A stretch of DNA of 64,000 bases, from the NCBI RefSeq assembly GCF_003255815.1, contig NC_037668.1, positions 62,988,178 to 63,052,177 on the forward strand. The letters run 5' to 3'. Under the pieces are notes generated by a model. That model did no database searches, was not told where the DNA came from, and saw nothing but the letters and a program-made list of their open reading frames with translations. Source of the DNA: Theropithecus gelada (lineage: Eukaryota > Chordata > Mammalia > Primates > Cercopithecidae). A program made the position numbers and the translations under genes. Below, piece after piece: positions 11,700-23,837 of this stretch; within the stretch, counting starts at the first letter, position 1, and every line of letters starts with the position of its first letter.

Positions 11700-12420
11700 C
11701 TGATTGTCCCAGGTGTTTGACAAGGTCTCTTTTTCTTCTTTTTAAGTAGACTTTACTTTTTAGAGCAATTTTAGGTTCATAACAAAATTAAGTGGGAAGT
11801 ACAGAAAGTTTTCCTGTCTCCCCTCCTTACTACCCAGCCTCCCTCACTATGGACATCCTGAATTGTAGTAGTTTGTTTGTTATAATTGAAGAACCTACAT
11901 TGAGATATATTGTCATCACTCAATTACCATAGTGTACATTAGGGTTATTCTTGGTATTGGTCATTCCATGGGTTTTGACAAATGTATAATGACCTGTATC
12001 CACCATTATAGTATGTGTCATAGAGAATAGTTTCACTGCCCTAGAAATCCTCTGTGCTTCACTTTTTCATCCCTCATTTCCCCTAACCCCTGTCAATCAC
12101 TGGCCTGTTTACTGTCTCCATCAGTTTGCCTCTTCCAGAATGTCTTGTTGAAATCATACAGTATGTAGTCCTTTGAAATTGGCTTCTTTGACTTAGTAAT
12201 GTGTATTTAAGTTTCTTTCATGGGTTGGTAGCTTTCTTTTCTTTTAAGCCCCGAATAATATTTCATTGTGTGATTGTGCCAGTTCACTTAGTGACAAGGT
12301 CTCATCATTCAGGTTAATCAGATTTCAAAAATCTCCTCATCTTTGTATCAACACTGGTAATTTTCTGCTTGTAGTTCCCTGATAGTTGTTCTGTTCCTAG
12401 TGAGGATTTCACTCAGTGCA
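11700..12420 (-). mobile_element. Antisense L1ME-type 3' end
   Basis: TTTTTAGAGCAATTTTAGGTTCATAACAAAATTAAG, GAACCTACATTGAGATATATTGTCATCACTC and TAGTTTCACTGCCCTAGAAATCCTCTGTGCTTC are typical of the antisense 3' UTR of old L1 elements. Confidence 0.8.
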
Positions 12421-12888
12421 TGTGTAGATTACTATTCAGCCAAATAATTTTTAGTGCTCTTTCTCTGTGCATTTGTCTTTTCTCTGGTAATATGTCTTGC
12501 AGATACCAGCTGCTGCAGCTTTCTCCAGCTTCTGCCTCTAGTCTCCTTGGCTTAGTGAGACTGCTGTGCTTTGTTTTGAATTTTCTCTTTCTTTACTGGT
12601 GTTTGCTACATGTTCCCAGGCTTTGGTGAACCTAGGGCTGACTTCATTTGTTTCCTTTTTCTCCATGATCACAATCTTGTGTTACTTCTCATCCATAGAC
12701 TGAAAAGAGGTATTTCATATTTTGTTTGATTTTTTTAGTTATTAGCAGCAGGAGGGTTATTTTGGAACCAGTACTGCACCATGGTGGCTGGAAGTGGAAT
12801 GTTTTATGATCAGTCTTCAATATTGTAACTAGTGCCTAACTTACAATTTCTGTATGATTTTGAATTTAACTCAGAAATAGTTCTATAG

Positions 12889-13198
12889 AGGCCAGACTTT
12901 GTGACTCACACCTATCATCCCAGCCCTTTGGGAGGCTGAGGTGGGCAGATCACCTGAGATCAGAAGTTCGAGACCAGCCTGGCCAATATGGTGAAACCCT
13001 GCCTCTACTAAAAACACAAAAATTAGCTGGGCGTGATGGCATATGCCTGTAATCCCAGCAACTGAGGGAGCTGAGGCAGGAGAATCACTTGAACCTAGGA
13101 GGCGGAGGTTGCAGTGAGCCAAGATCATGCCACTGTACTCCAGCCTGGGTCACAAAGTGAGACTCCATCTCAAAAAAAAAAAAAAAAAAAGGGAAGAA
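12889..13198 (+). mobile_element. Alu
   Basis: Plus-strand Alu with exact 16-bp duplication AGAAATAGTTCTATAG (12873-12888, 13199-13214). Confidence 0.94.
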
Positions 13199-13324
13199 AG
13201 AAATAGTTCTATAGATAATTTCCCTAAGTAACTTTCTAAGCCTATGTAACTCAATATTATTTCTCTACCATAACGCCAGTTGTACTGTGTGAACCACACA
13301 TAGCAACATTTCTATAGATGGAGT

Positions 13325-13500
13325 GTTAGCAAACCTTTTTCCTAAAGGGCCAAATAGTAAATATTTAAGCTTTCTTGGCTGTGACCAACAAATACGACTT
13401 TTTTGCATTCTCCTTATCCTTCTTTTTACGACCTTTTAAAAATGTAAAATCATTCTTAGCTTAGAGCCATCCAGAAATAGGCCCTGGATAAAATTGTTTA
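13325..13500. mobile_element. MER5-type hAT MITE
   Basis: Begins GTTAGCAAACCTTTTTCCTAAAGGGCCAAATAGTAAATATTTAAG, the characteristic MER5 opening, and continues to ATTCTTAGCTTAGAGCCATCCAGAAATAGGCC. Confidence 0.75.
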
Positions 13501-13529
13501 AGTAGGACTTCCTCTATATATATGTATTT

Positions 13530-13817
13530 ATTTTGAGATGTAGTTTTGCTCTTGTCACCTAGGCTGGAGTGCAATGGTGCTATCGCGACTCACTGCAACC
13601 TCCACCTCCTGGGTTCAGGCAGTTCTCCTGCCTCAGCCTCCCGAGTAGCTGGTATTACAGGCGCACACCACCACACCTGGCTATTATTTGTATTTGTAGT
13701 AGAGACAGGGTTTCACCATGTTGGCCAGGTTGGTCTCGAACTCCTGACCTCAGGTAATCCACCGGCCTCAGCCTTCCAAAGTGCTGCGATTAGAGGCGTG
13801 AGCCACTGCACCCAGCC
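13530..13817 (-). mobile_element. Alu
   Basis: Minus-strand Alu with a short tail, next to the MER5 copy. Confidence 0.9.
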
Positions 13818-15502
13818 TTCTATTTTTATTTTCAAAAAAATCTCTATTGACCATTTTTGCAGATAGTATGAACTCTAGCAGAAGATTCTGTTAATGAACT
13901 TATCAGAGTAAAAAAATGAGGTTGTTTTAAACTTACTGATGCCATTGAGGGAAAAAAAGTACAAGTTACCCTGTCTCTACAGTTGTAAAGCCCTTAATAA
14001 AGGAATATTTTAACATTGCTTTCTTTCTTTTTTTCCTGGATTATGAGTGGTGGGGTTAAAAATTAGGTTTAGGGCTTGTACAGATTCTTGTTTATCTGAA
14101 TAGAAAGGGGTATCAGCTAAATCTGCTGTGACAAGAGAGAAGGTGAAAATACAGATTTTTGTTTTCTAAGTAACAGAACTATGTTACAGAAAGTTTGGAA
14201 TTAGAAGGAAGAATCGTAGGAATGCTTATGGGGCTAAAGATTGGGGTACAGTTGGGTAGTTGGTACTGTCTCCCCATATCTCTGTCGTATTGTGCTTCTG
14301 CAATTATTGGCAAAAATGACTTTTGTATTTATTATTTTATTTAAATATTATGTTATTCTGCTTACAAAAGTAATATGCTCTTTGAAATACTGACATGTAA
14401 TAAGATACGAAAATTTTACTCAGTAAGATGATAGTTTATTACAGTGATGTGCTTCAGTTTTAATAGACTTTTGACAGTTTTTAGGTAATTGCTGAATGTT
14501 TCATCAGTTTATAGATATCTCTAATCTTCTTGATCATTGCTGCCAGAACACTAGAAATAACAGGGATCATTCTAAAAAGTAAAGTCTGTTGTAGTAGTTC
14601 TCATATTGAAAAACAATTATTTGTTTTATAAAATGGTTTATACTGTACTTCAAATTCATAATTTTTAAAGCCTTAGTGCATAAGTTGACTATTAAAGTTG
14701 GTAAAAATAAAATTCATTTCTATCAGCAATGTATCAAGTTTCAGTATTTATCACCTTTTGGTAAGCTATAAAATCAGATTGATCTAAATATTCACTGGTT
14801 TCAAACTTTAAAAAATATTTGAAACACTGTTAGAAATATATTTTACATTGAGACATGTAGATGTGTATCTCTGTGTGTACACAAACATTTCTTGTAGCAT
14901 TGCTTATTGTCATTCTATATGATACACTTCGCTTTCTGTTCTAACCCATTAAAAAAATACTGGTTCCTTAATGTGTCCATCCCTGCAACTTGAAAGAAGA
15001 CTGAGTTACTACATTGTAGTTATTATCCCATTCTCAGGTAGAGTTTTCGTTTGGTTATTGCTGTATTAATAACTATGATTCTTTTTCAGTTTAGGAATAC
15101 ATAAGACTTAACCATTTTTCTATTATTGTAAATGTGCTCTGATAAGAATCAGGGTCTGTCACTAAAGGAGAAAACAGGAGTGGCTGTTGAGGAGCATCTA
15201 GTAGTTTTAGACACAGCCACACAATTCAGCATACTTACCAGGATTTATTGTGTTTGTTCCCAAACTTTATTAGTACTCGGCATTGTAGTTATATGAGTTT
15301 ACTTGTACATTTTTTTACACTAGTGAAATGTTACTTTGAAAAGTAAACTGTTGCTTCTGTGAAAATGTGAATGCTTTAGAAAAACTAAGCAAATCAGTAA
15401 AAACATGGATGTGCAAGTGTCTTTACTTTCTCCCTCCATTTTAAAGAAACTCAGATTGCAGTCATGAAGATGGCCTATATGGTTGTGATTTATTTATTTT
15501 TA

Positions 15503-15789
15503 TTTCATTTTTTTTGAGATGGAGTCTCCCTCTGTTGCCCAGTCTGAAGTGCAGTGGTGTGATCTTGGCTCACTGCAACCTCCATCTCCTGGGTTCAAGC
15601 AATTCTCGTGCCTCAGCTTCCTGAGTGGCTGGGATTACAGGCATGCACCTGGCTAATTTTTGTATTTTTAGTAGAGACGGAGTTTTGCCCTGTTGGCCAG
15701 GCTTATCTCGAACTCCTGACCTCAAGTGATCTGCCTGCCTCAGCCTCCCTAAGTGCTGGGATTACAGGTGTGAGCTATGGTGTCCTGCC
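15503..15789 (-). mobile_element. Alu
   Basis: Minus-strand Alu with a short deletion in the middle (GGCATGCACCTGGC). Duplication TGTGATTTA/TGTGGTTTA. Confidence 0.9.
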
Positions 15790-16048
15790 TGTGGTTTAGC
15801 TAAGAAAGACATATTAGCATAGCCATTATGAAAATGTTAACTGATATTAAATGATTGGTAAATGTGCTTTTGTATGTCCAAGTAAAAATAAGCGTTTAAG
15901 GCATTTATATTTCATTTTTAATGATTCTTGGCTTTGACTGTTGAATTACATTGTGTTCTTATAAAGGGGTTTTTATTATTTAGGAAATTATATTTTTTTG
16001 AGTAGCAGTAATAGTCAGATCATCTCTTAAAAATGTTTCTGTGACAGT

Positions 16049-16357
16049 GGCCAAGCACGGTGGCTCATGCCTGTAATCCTAGCACTTTGGGAGGCTGAGA
16101 TGGGCAGGTCACTTGAGGTCAGGGGTTCGAAACTAGCCTGGCCAACATGGTGAAACCCTGTCTCTACTAAAAATACAAAAAAATCATCCAGGCATGGTGG
16201 TGGGCACCTGTAATCCCAGCTGCTTGGGAGGCTGAGGCAGGAGAATTGCTTGAACCTGGGAGGCAGAGGTTGCAGTGAGCTGAGATCATACCACTGCACT
16301 CCAGCCTGGGAGACAGAGCAAGACTCTGTCTTTAAAAAAAAAAAAAAAAAAAAAAAT
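16049..16357 (+). mobile_element. Alu
   Basis: Plus-strand Alu with a long A-tail and TTTCTGTG duplication. Confidence 0.92.
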
Positions 16358-16469
16358 TTCTGTGGCAAAGCAAAGTGCTTTTATTTAAAACAAACTGCAA
16401 TTACCTTGTTTTTGTTTTTCATTTTTTAATTTATATAATTTTTGTTTGTTTTTCATTTTTTAATATATA

Positions 16470-16712
16470 TATTTATTTTAAAGACAGAGTCTATGTCACC
16501 CAGGCTGGAGTTCAGTGGCGTAATCATAACTCACTGCAGCCTTGAACTCTAGGCTCAAGTGATCCTCCTGCCTCAGCTTCTTGAGTAGCTGGTACTACAG
16601 GTGCGTGCCACCATGCCTGGCTTGTTTTTAAATTTTATTTGTAGAGACGAGGTCTCATGCTATGTTGCCCAAGCTGATCTGAAACTCCTGGGCTCAAGTG
16701 ATCTTCCTGACT
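16470..16712 (-). mobile_element. Old truncated Alu (AluJ-like)
   Basis: Minus-strand Alu that breaks off near 16710, where GACTCCATCTAAAAAAAG looks like the opposite-strand end of an Alu. Confidence 0.8.
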
Positions 16713-16789
16713 CCATCTAAAAAAAGAAAAAAGGTAGTAATCGCAAGGAATTGTTAGAGAACCATGATTTCTAAAGTTGAAATTACTGT

Positions 16790-17094
16790 TTTTTGTTTTT
16801 TGTTTTTTTTTTGAAACGGAGTCTTGCTCTGTTGCCCAGGCTGGAGTGCAATGGAACGATCTTGGCTCACTGCAACCTTTGCCTCCCAGGTTCAAGTGAT
16901 TCTCCCACCTCAGCCTCACTAGTAACTGGGATTACAGGCATGTGCCACCACGCCCAGCTGATTTTTGTATTTTTAGTAGAGATGGGGTTTTGCCATGTTG
17001 GCTAGGCTGGTCTCGAACTCCTGACCTCAGGTGATCCGCCCACTCCACCCTCCCAAGGTGCTGGGATTACAGGCGTGAGCCACCACGCCCGGCC
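16790..17094 (-). mobile_element. Alu
   Basis: Minus-strand Alu with AAATTACT duplication, directly upstream of the RPL5 pseudogene. Confidence 0.93.
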
Positions 17095-17142
17095 AAAATT
17101 ACTATTAATACTAGTTTATTTCTGAAAATTATGCTTTGATTA

Positions 17143-17157
17143 AAAACAGAAATGTGC
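17143..17157. repeat. 5' target-site duplication of the RPL5 pseudogene
   Basis: AAAACAGAAATGTGC here matches AAAACAAAAATGTGC at 18222-18236 with one mismatch. The site TT|AAAA fits the L1 endonuclease preference. Confidence 0.92.
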
Positions 17158-18221
17158 CCTTCCCCCTCCCAGCGCTGCTGGGCCCGCAGGTCTCTGTTGA
17201 GCCGCGGACTCAGGTCTCTCTTCTGCAGGATGGGGTTTGTTAAAGTTATTAAGAATAAGGCCTACTTTAAGAGATACCAAGTGAAATTTAGAAGATGACG
17301 AGAGGGTAAAACTGATTACTATGCTTGGAAACGCTTGGTGATGCAGAATAAAAATAAATACAAAACCCATAAATACAGGATGATAATTCGTGTAACAAAC
17401 AGAGGTATCATTTGTCAGATTGCTTATGCCCGTATAGAGGGGGATATGATAGTCTGCGCAGCATATGCAAATGAACTGCCAAAATACGGTGTGAAGGTTG
17501 ACCTGACAAATTATGCTGCAGCATATTGTATTGGCCTGCTGCTGGCCCGCAGACTTTTGAATAGGTTTGGCATGGACAAGATCTGTGAATGCCAAGTGGA
17601 GGTGACTGGTGATGAATACAATGTGGAAAACAGTCATGGTCAGCCAGGTGCCGTTACTTGCTATTTGGATGCAGGCCTTGCCAGAACTAACACTGGCAAT
17701 AAAGTTTTGGGTGCCCTGAAGAGTGCTGTGGATGGAGGCTTGTCTATCCCTCACAGTACCAAATGACTCCCTGGTTATGATTCTGAAAGCAAGTAATTTA
17801 ATGCAGAAGTACACCAGAAGCACATCATGGGCCAGGATGTTGCAGATTACATGAACTACTTAATGAAAGAATGGGAAGATGCTTACAAGAAACAGTTCTC
17901 TCAATACGTAAAGAACAGCATAACTTCAGACATGATGGAGGAGATGTATAAGAAAGCTCATGCTCCTATACGAGAGAATCCAGTCTATGAAAAGAAGCCC
18001 AAGAAAGAAGTTAAAAAGAAGAGGTGGAACCATGCCAAAATATCCCTTGCTCAGAAGAAAGATTGGGTAATTCAAAAGAAGGCAAACTTCCTCAGAGCTC
18101 AGGAGCGGGCTGCTGAGAGCTACACCAAACAATTTTCTATGAGGATTTTTCAGATAAAGACAATAAACTTTTTGGACAGCAACAACAACAACAAAAAACA
18201 AAACCCCAAAAAATAAAAAGG
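17158..18221 (+). pseudogene. Processed RPL5 pseudogene (60S ribosomal protein L5 retrocopy)
   Basis: An intronless, near full-length copy of RPL5 mRNA, including 5' UTR-like sequence (the CAGGTCTCTGTTGAGC region before the ATG at 17230), the whole coding region, 3' UTR with AATAAA and an A-rich tail. RPL5 normally binds 5S rRNA in the large ribosomal subunit; this copy cannot make it. In-frame stops are visible at 17296 (CGA to TGA), 17764 (CGA to TGA) and 17794 (GAA to TAA), and the natural terminator has mutated to a Tyr codon. No frameshift is needed to follow the protein. A 15-bp target-site duplication (17143-17157 and 18222-18236, one mismatch) and the A-tail show L1-mediated retrotransposition into this ZMYM4 intron, in the same orientation as the host gene. 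Confidence 0.96.
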
Positions 18222-18642
18222 AAAACAAAAATGTGCAGGAGGAATTAATATATTGGAATATTTCACAATATTTATTTATGATAGTTGAATTCCTTAGTTG
18301 GTGGTTATACCTTGAAATGGTTGTTGGATATAGCTTAGAAGTATCAGTATACTGCTAAAACAATGACTAAGCATAAGAGGGACAAAGAATGACGGTTGAC
18401 TTTACCTCGAAGTATGAAATTTACTTTCATTATCAAACAAATATTGTTCTTAAATTACTTAAAATAACTTTATTCTCTTTTTGCAAAATCTAAGTCTATT
18501 TGCATTTTACTGATCACAGTCTCTATTACACACAGATTTTCCTCCTGAACTCATTGCTCTTTATTAGAGCTTTCTTGTGAGCATACTACAAAGCTGTAAT
18601 ATTCTCAATCTTAAAAAAAATCTATTAAAAAAAAAACAAATA

Positions 18643-18777
18643 GGCCGGGCACAGTGACTTGCACCTATAATTCCAGCATTTTGGGAGGCTGAGGTGGGAG
18701 GATCACTTGAGCCCAGGAGTTCAAGACCAGACTGAGCAACAGAGCAAGACCTTATCTCTACGAATAATTTAAAAATC
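18643..18777 (+). mobile_element. Alu left monomer (FLAM-like)
   Basis: Single-arm Alu with tail AATAATTTAAAAATC running into a (CA)n tract. Confidence 0.85.
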
Positions 18778-18789
18778 AGTGCGCACACG

Positions 18790-18820
18790 TGCATGCACAC
18801 ACACACACACACACACACAC
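18790..18820. repeat. (CA)n microsatellite
   Basis: GCATG followed by about 13 CA units after an Alu monomer. Confidence 0.92.
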
Positions 18821-20254
18821 GGCCAAAGTAAAAAAAAACCTCTATTAAGGGCCTCTGAATAGTTATCTCTGTTCCTTCGGTTCCTCTGAAGAATTATTTT
18901 ATGCTAGGATTCTCAAGTTATTTCCTCTCCATCTGTATTGGGATCACTCCACTCTGACTTGCATACTCATTTTCCCACTGATGTAGCTGTTGTCAAGTTA
19001 GAAGTTAAGTTCTCAGTCTTCATTTTATCAGTCATCTCAGCAGCATTCATTATGGTTAAGTCACTCCCTCCTGTTTTCTCCATTAGTTTCTATGACACCA
19101 GCCTCCTCATTTTTCTCCTACTCTATTAGCTGTTTCTTCTTAGTGTCTTTTTCTGACCCCTTCATTTCGACCAGATTTTGCAGTACTGAAGTATGTCTGG
19201 ACTCTCAGCTGTCTTCCATCTATAGTAAATAAACTCACTAGGTGATCTTATCTAGTCTCATGAATTTTAAGTACCATCTCTTCATTGATGAGTCCCAAAT
19301 TTATGTCTCATTACTTGGCCAGTCTTCTCTTAACTACAGGCTAATATATCCAGCTGCCTTCTTGATATCTCCATTTGAAGATTTAAGAAGGATATCAAAA
19401 TCTGCCATCCCAAAACCAAATTATTCATTCTCCCTCTTTCAGTGTGGTCCTCCCTTAGTGTTTCTGTCTCAAGAAATGACACCCTGTTGTGTTGTCCTTG
19501 ACTCCTTTCATACCCAGCATCTCATATACATATCAGGCAGTGCCTCCACCTTGAAAATATATCCACATCTGACTACTATTCTTCACATCCACCATTATTT
19601 TTACCTTGGGTTTCGCTACCAGTTTTTCCTTGGGTTATTGTAGCTTCCTAAGTGGTCCTAAGTGGTCTTCCTGCTTCCATTCTTCTGCTCCCTATAACAT
19701 TGAACACTTCATAGTACACAGAAGCTATGTGTAAAATGTATGATCCTTGTAAAACATAAATTATGTTAATTTGTCTGTAGAGTCTTCTAACAACTTCCTT
19801 TTACACTTACATACATTGCAATTTTTTCGTATTGCTTGCAGTTTCCTAATAGACCTATCCTCTGTTTCTGTTTTCTCATTTTTTTATCACTCTTCCTATC
19901 ATATATGCAATTCCAGCCATACCATCCTTGCTTTTCCTCATATACGCCAAGCATAGTCACAGTGTCTAAAAGCCAGAAATCTTCCATGAGAAATTTGTGC
20001 TTTCAGGTGTTTCAGCTACTGTGATCATAGTGTTCTGTTTTGTTCTCTTGATATAAGCTCTGAGAAACAGAAACTGTTTCTTTTATTTGGTTATAGGGAT
20101 CACAAGGATGAGAAGAATTCTGATTCAGTTAAGTAATGTAACTAGTACTTATATTTTAATTGCATAAGATTTTATGCAGTCTACAGATTTATTGTGTAAG
20201 TACCAAAATTTCTCATTCAAATCAGTTGCTTTGTTAGAAATTGACATCTCTGAG

Positions 20255-20567
20255 GCCAGGTTCTGTGGCTCATGTAATCCCAGAACCTTGGGAGGTCAAG
20301 ACAGGAAGAGTGCTTGAGCCCATGAGTTTGAGACCAGCCTGGGCAATGTAGCGAAACTCCCGTCTCCACAAAAAATAAAAAAAGAATTAGCTGAATGTGG
20401 TGACGTACATCTGTGGTCTCAGCTTTTTGGGAGGCTGAGATGGGAGGATCACCTGAGCCCAGGAGGTTGAGACTGCAGTGAGCCGTGATCATGCCACTGC
20501 ACTCCAGCCTGGGTGACAGCAAGATTCTGTCTCAAGAAAAGAAAGATAGAAAAAAAAAAAAAAGAAA
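20255..20567 (+). mobile_element. Alu with 19-bp target-site duplication
   Basis: Plus-strand Alu flanked by an exact 19-bp duplication (20236-20254, 20568-20586; AGAAATTGACATCTCTGAG). Confidence 0.95.
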
Positions 20568-20841
20568 AGAAATTGACATCTCTGAGAAAGCTGTAAATCT
20601 CCAGTGCATTTCAAAGATTTAAAAAAATTTTTTCACTTAACATATCTTGGGAATTCATAAAGCTACCTCATTCTGTTTAACAGCTATATAATATTCCATT
20701 AGAGGTGTGTGCTATAATTAAGTTAGCCTCACTGATGAACACATATGCTATTTTCAGTCTTTTTCTGCTATAAATGCTCTTTTTCATCACTGTCTTGTGA
20801 GATTATATTTGCAGGATGAATTTGTAAAAGTTGAATTGTTG

Positions 20842-21150
20842 GGCTGAGCATGGTGTCTAACGCCTATAATCCCAGCACTTTGGGAGGCCAAGGCGGGTGG
20901 ATCACCTGAGGTCAGGAGTTTGAGACCAGCCTGGCCAACATGGCGAAACCTTGTCTCTACTAAAAATAAAAAAAATTAGCCGGGCATGGTGGCAGGTGCC
21001 TGTAATACCAGCTACTCAGGAGGCTGAGACAGGAGAATCACTTGAACCCGGGAGGCAGAGGTTGCGGTAAGCCAAGATGGCACCACTGCATTCCAGCCTG
21101 AGTGACAGAGTGAAACTTTGTCTCAAAAAAAAAAAAAAAAAAAAAAAAAT
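20842..21150 (+). mobile_element. Alu
   Basis: Plus-strand Alu, A-tail of about 25. Duplication TGAATTGTTG/TGAATGGTTG. Confidence 0.93.
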
Positions 21151-21261
21151 TGAATGGTTGGGTCAAGAGTTCTGTGTATTCAAAGTATCAAAAATATTAC
21201 TTAATTGCCGTTTATTAGTTTTGTACCAGTTTGCATTCCTACCAGTAGCATTTGACTGCAG

Positions 21262-21368
21262 GAGTAGGCAAATGTTTTTCTGTTAAGGGCCAGATGGTAA
21301 ATATTTTGAACTTTCTTTGTATGTATTTTAGTCTTGGGCCATAGTTTCCCAATTTTGGCCTATAGCAT
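21262..21368. mobile_element. MER5-type hAT MITE fragment
   Basis: GGAGTAGGCAAATGTTTTTCTGTTAAGGGCCAGATGGTAAATATTTTGAAC is the MER5 opening. The element is cut off near the Alu at 21382. Confidence 0.7.
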
Positions 21369-21381
21369 AGCTGCGAGACTT

Positions 21382-21689
21382 TTCTTTTTCTTTTTTTTTT
21401 TTTTTGGAGACAGAGTCTAGCTCTGTCGCCCAGACTGGAGTGCAGTGGTGCGATCTCGGCTCACTGCAATCTCCGTGTCTCGGGTTCACGCCATTCTTCT
21501 GGCTCAGCCTCCTGAGTAGCTGGGACTACAGGTGCCCACCACCGCGCCCAACTAATTTTTTTTGTATTTTTAGTAGAGACGGGGTTTCATCATGTTAGCC
21601 AAGATGGTCTCGATCTCCTGACCTCATGATCCGCCTGCCTTGGCCTCCCAAAGTGCTGGGATTACAGGCATGAGCCACCGCGCCCGGCC
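21382..21689 (-). mobile_element. Alu (Y-like)
   Basis: Minus-strand Alu with 13-bp duplication AGCTGCGAGACTT/AGCTGCAAGACTT (21369-21381, 21690-21702). Confidence 0.93.
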
Positions 21690-21929
21690 AGCTGCAAGAC
21701 TTATCAAACTTTTTGTTATTACCAACTTACTGTGTGAACATGATATCTCATTGTTTTATTAGTTTGCATTTCTCTTGTTGAACCTTAGTATTTTACTGTC
21801 CCTGAAAAGTTTGTTTGAGCCCTTTGCTTTTATATATGTATTTGGTTGTTTGTCTATATCTTTACTGAACTATAGGTCCTATCTTTATCTTTTAAGGAAA
21901 TTACCCTTTGTGATATAAAATGAAATAAA

Positions 21930-22226
21930 AATTTTTTTTTTTTTTTTGAGACGGAGTCTCATTCTGTCGCCCAGGCTGGAGTGCAGTAGTGCGATCTTGG
22001 CTCACTGTAACCTCTGCCTCCCTGGTTCAAGCAATTCTTCTGCCTCAGCCTCCTGAGTAGCTGGGATTACAGGCGCGCGTCACCATGCCCAGCTAATTTT
22101 TGTATGTTTAGTAGAGACGGGGTTTCATCATGTTGGTCAGGCTGACCTCTAAGTCCTGACCTTGTGATCTGCCTGCCTCAGCCTCCCAAAGTGCTGGGAT
22201 GACAGGCGTGAGCCACCATGCCCGGG
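21930..22226 (-). mobile_element. Alu
   Basis: Minus-strand Alu flanked by GAAATAAAA repeats. Confidence 0.92.
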
Positions 22227-22599
22227 GAAATAAAACCTTTTAAATCAGTTTATTTTTTTATCTTTTTGATTTGGTTTGTGTTTTCTCATCTCTAGCCAGT
22301 TTTAAAGTCACATTTGATCCTTTATATTTTTATTTATAACTTGATCTTTTATTCTGGATTATTTTTGGTCATTATTAGAAAGGCTTGTCTCTGTGACTCA
22401 AAAATAATTCTTCCATTGTTTCTTTAATATTATTAAAATAATTCTTCCATAGTTTATATTTAATATTACAGTTTTATTTCTTTATGCCTAAACTTAGATA
22501 CATGTGTAAAATTTTTTTGATGTGAGTTAGGGATCTCATTTTTCGATATGACTACCCTTTTCTTCAAATACTATATCCTGAATTTAAATGTAGTGATAA

Positions 22600-22889
22600 G
22601 GGGCTGGGTGCAGTGGCTCATGCCTGTAATCCCAGCAGTTTGGCAGACTAAGGTGGGCAGATTGCTTGAGCTCAGGAGTTCAAGACCAAACTGGGTCTCT
22701 ACAAAAAATACAAAGATTAGCTGGATGTGGTGGCGTGCGCCTGTAATCCCAGCTACTCGAGGCTGAGGTGGGAGGATTGCTTGAGTCCCAGGGCGGAGGT
22801 TGTAATAAGCTGAGATCATGCCACTGCACGACAGCCTGGTTGACAGAGCCAGATCCTGTCCCAAAAAATGAACCAACTAACTAACTAAG
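22600..22889 (+). mobile_element. Alu
   Basis: Plus-strand Alu with exact 14-bp duplication TAAATGTAGTGATA (22585-22598, 22890-22903). Confidence 0.93.
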
Positions 22890-23289
22890 TAAATGTAGTG
22901 ATATGGAAAGTTGCTTACAATATTACTTCTTAGTATTGACTTCTCATGTACTGTAGAACTCAATGTTCTGACTACATAAAATGCCTAATTTTTCATTCAT
23001 GAAAAATTACAGAGCACGTGCTATGTGGTCAGTTACTTATGATGAAATGTTGAGATGACTCACCTGTAAGTTCTTCAGCATACATCTCATAAAATTTTAG
23101 CATCTGTTTTACTATCTGTTGTCTCATTTGATTATTTTAGAAAGTATAAACAATTTTTCCAAATCTTATTGCCTCTATGTTTATTAGCAAACGTTCTTAT
23201 GATATAAACAAACTTTTCTCTCCTTCCCTTTGACATGGACTCAAATTATTTACCCTCATACTGTTTCTAATTTTCTGTTTATTTTTTCT

Positions 23290-23402
23290 AGCTCTGTGAG
23301 GAGGAAGAGTCATACCTATCTCTTTCATCATTTTATCCCTAGAACCTAGCACAATATCTACCACAGGGTGGTTTCCTAATAAATATGTACTGAATGAATG
23401 AA
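23290..23402 (+). mobile_element. L2 3' end
   Basis: TCATTTTATCCCTAGAACCTAGCACAATATC...AATAAATATGTACTGAATGAATGAAT is an L2 terminus. Confidence 0.75.
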
Positions 23403-23522
23403 TACTTCAGGCAGTGGGGAGCTATTGAAGAATCTCAAGGGAGGGTGTAATGTGAAATGACTTATATTTTGGAAAGGTAATTCTGGTGTCATTAAGGAAG
23501 AGAGCAACCTGAGCAAAGCTCA

Positions 23523-23837
23523 GAAAAAAAAAAAAAAAAAGAAACAGAGGATTGCCCTGTCACATCACCCTGGCTGGAGTGCAGTGGCACAATTATAGCT
23601 TGCTGTAGCCTCAAATTCTTGGGTTCAAATGATCCTCCTTCGTCAGCCTCCTGAGTAGCTAGGACTGCATGTGTGTACCATTACACCTGGCTGATTAAAA
23701 AAAAAAAAATTTTTTTTTGTAGAGATGGGCTTTTGCTATGTTGCCCAGGCTGGTCTTGAACTCCTGGCCTCGAACAGTCCTCTGGCCTCGGCCTCCCAAA
23801 GTGCTAAGATTATAGGTGTGAGCCACTGTGCCTGGCC
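23523..23837 (-). mobile_element. Old Alu with a poly-A where poly-T is expected
   Basis: Minus-strand AluJ-like body. Its low-coordinate end is A18 rather than T. Confidence 0.85.

Larger units (their letters stand above)
20630..22560 (-). mobile_element. Antisense L1 fragments between Alus
   Basis: Pieces at 20630-20831, 21161-21260, 21703-21925 and 22227-22560 carry antisense L1 features such as GCTATATAATATTCCATTAGAG and TAGTTTGCATTTCTCTTGTTG. Confidence 0.6.

Noticed and set aside
16027..16368. Many 60-120 codon frames with sequences such as SPRLECSGAISAHCNL or AGVQWRDLGSL
   Set aside because: These recurring peptides are translations of Alu elements and occur throughout the window.
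17140..17823. 227-codon minus-strand open frame
   Set aside because: It is the antisense shadow of the RPL5 pseudogene, open only because of the codon bias of the ribosomal gene.
17335..18216. Two long plus-strand frames that look like ribosomal protein L5
   Set aside because: They are pieces of one processed pseudogene separated by in-frame stops, with A-tail and target-site duplication; not a functional gene.
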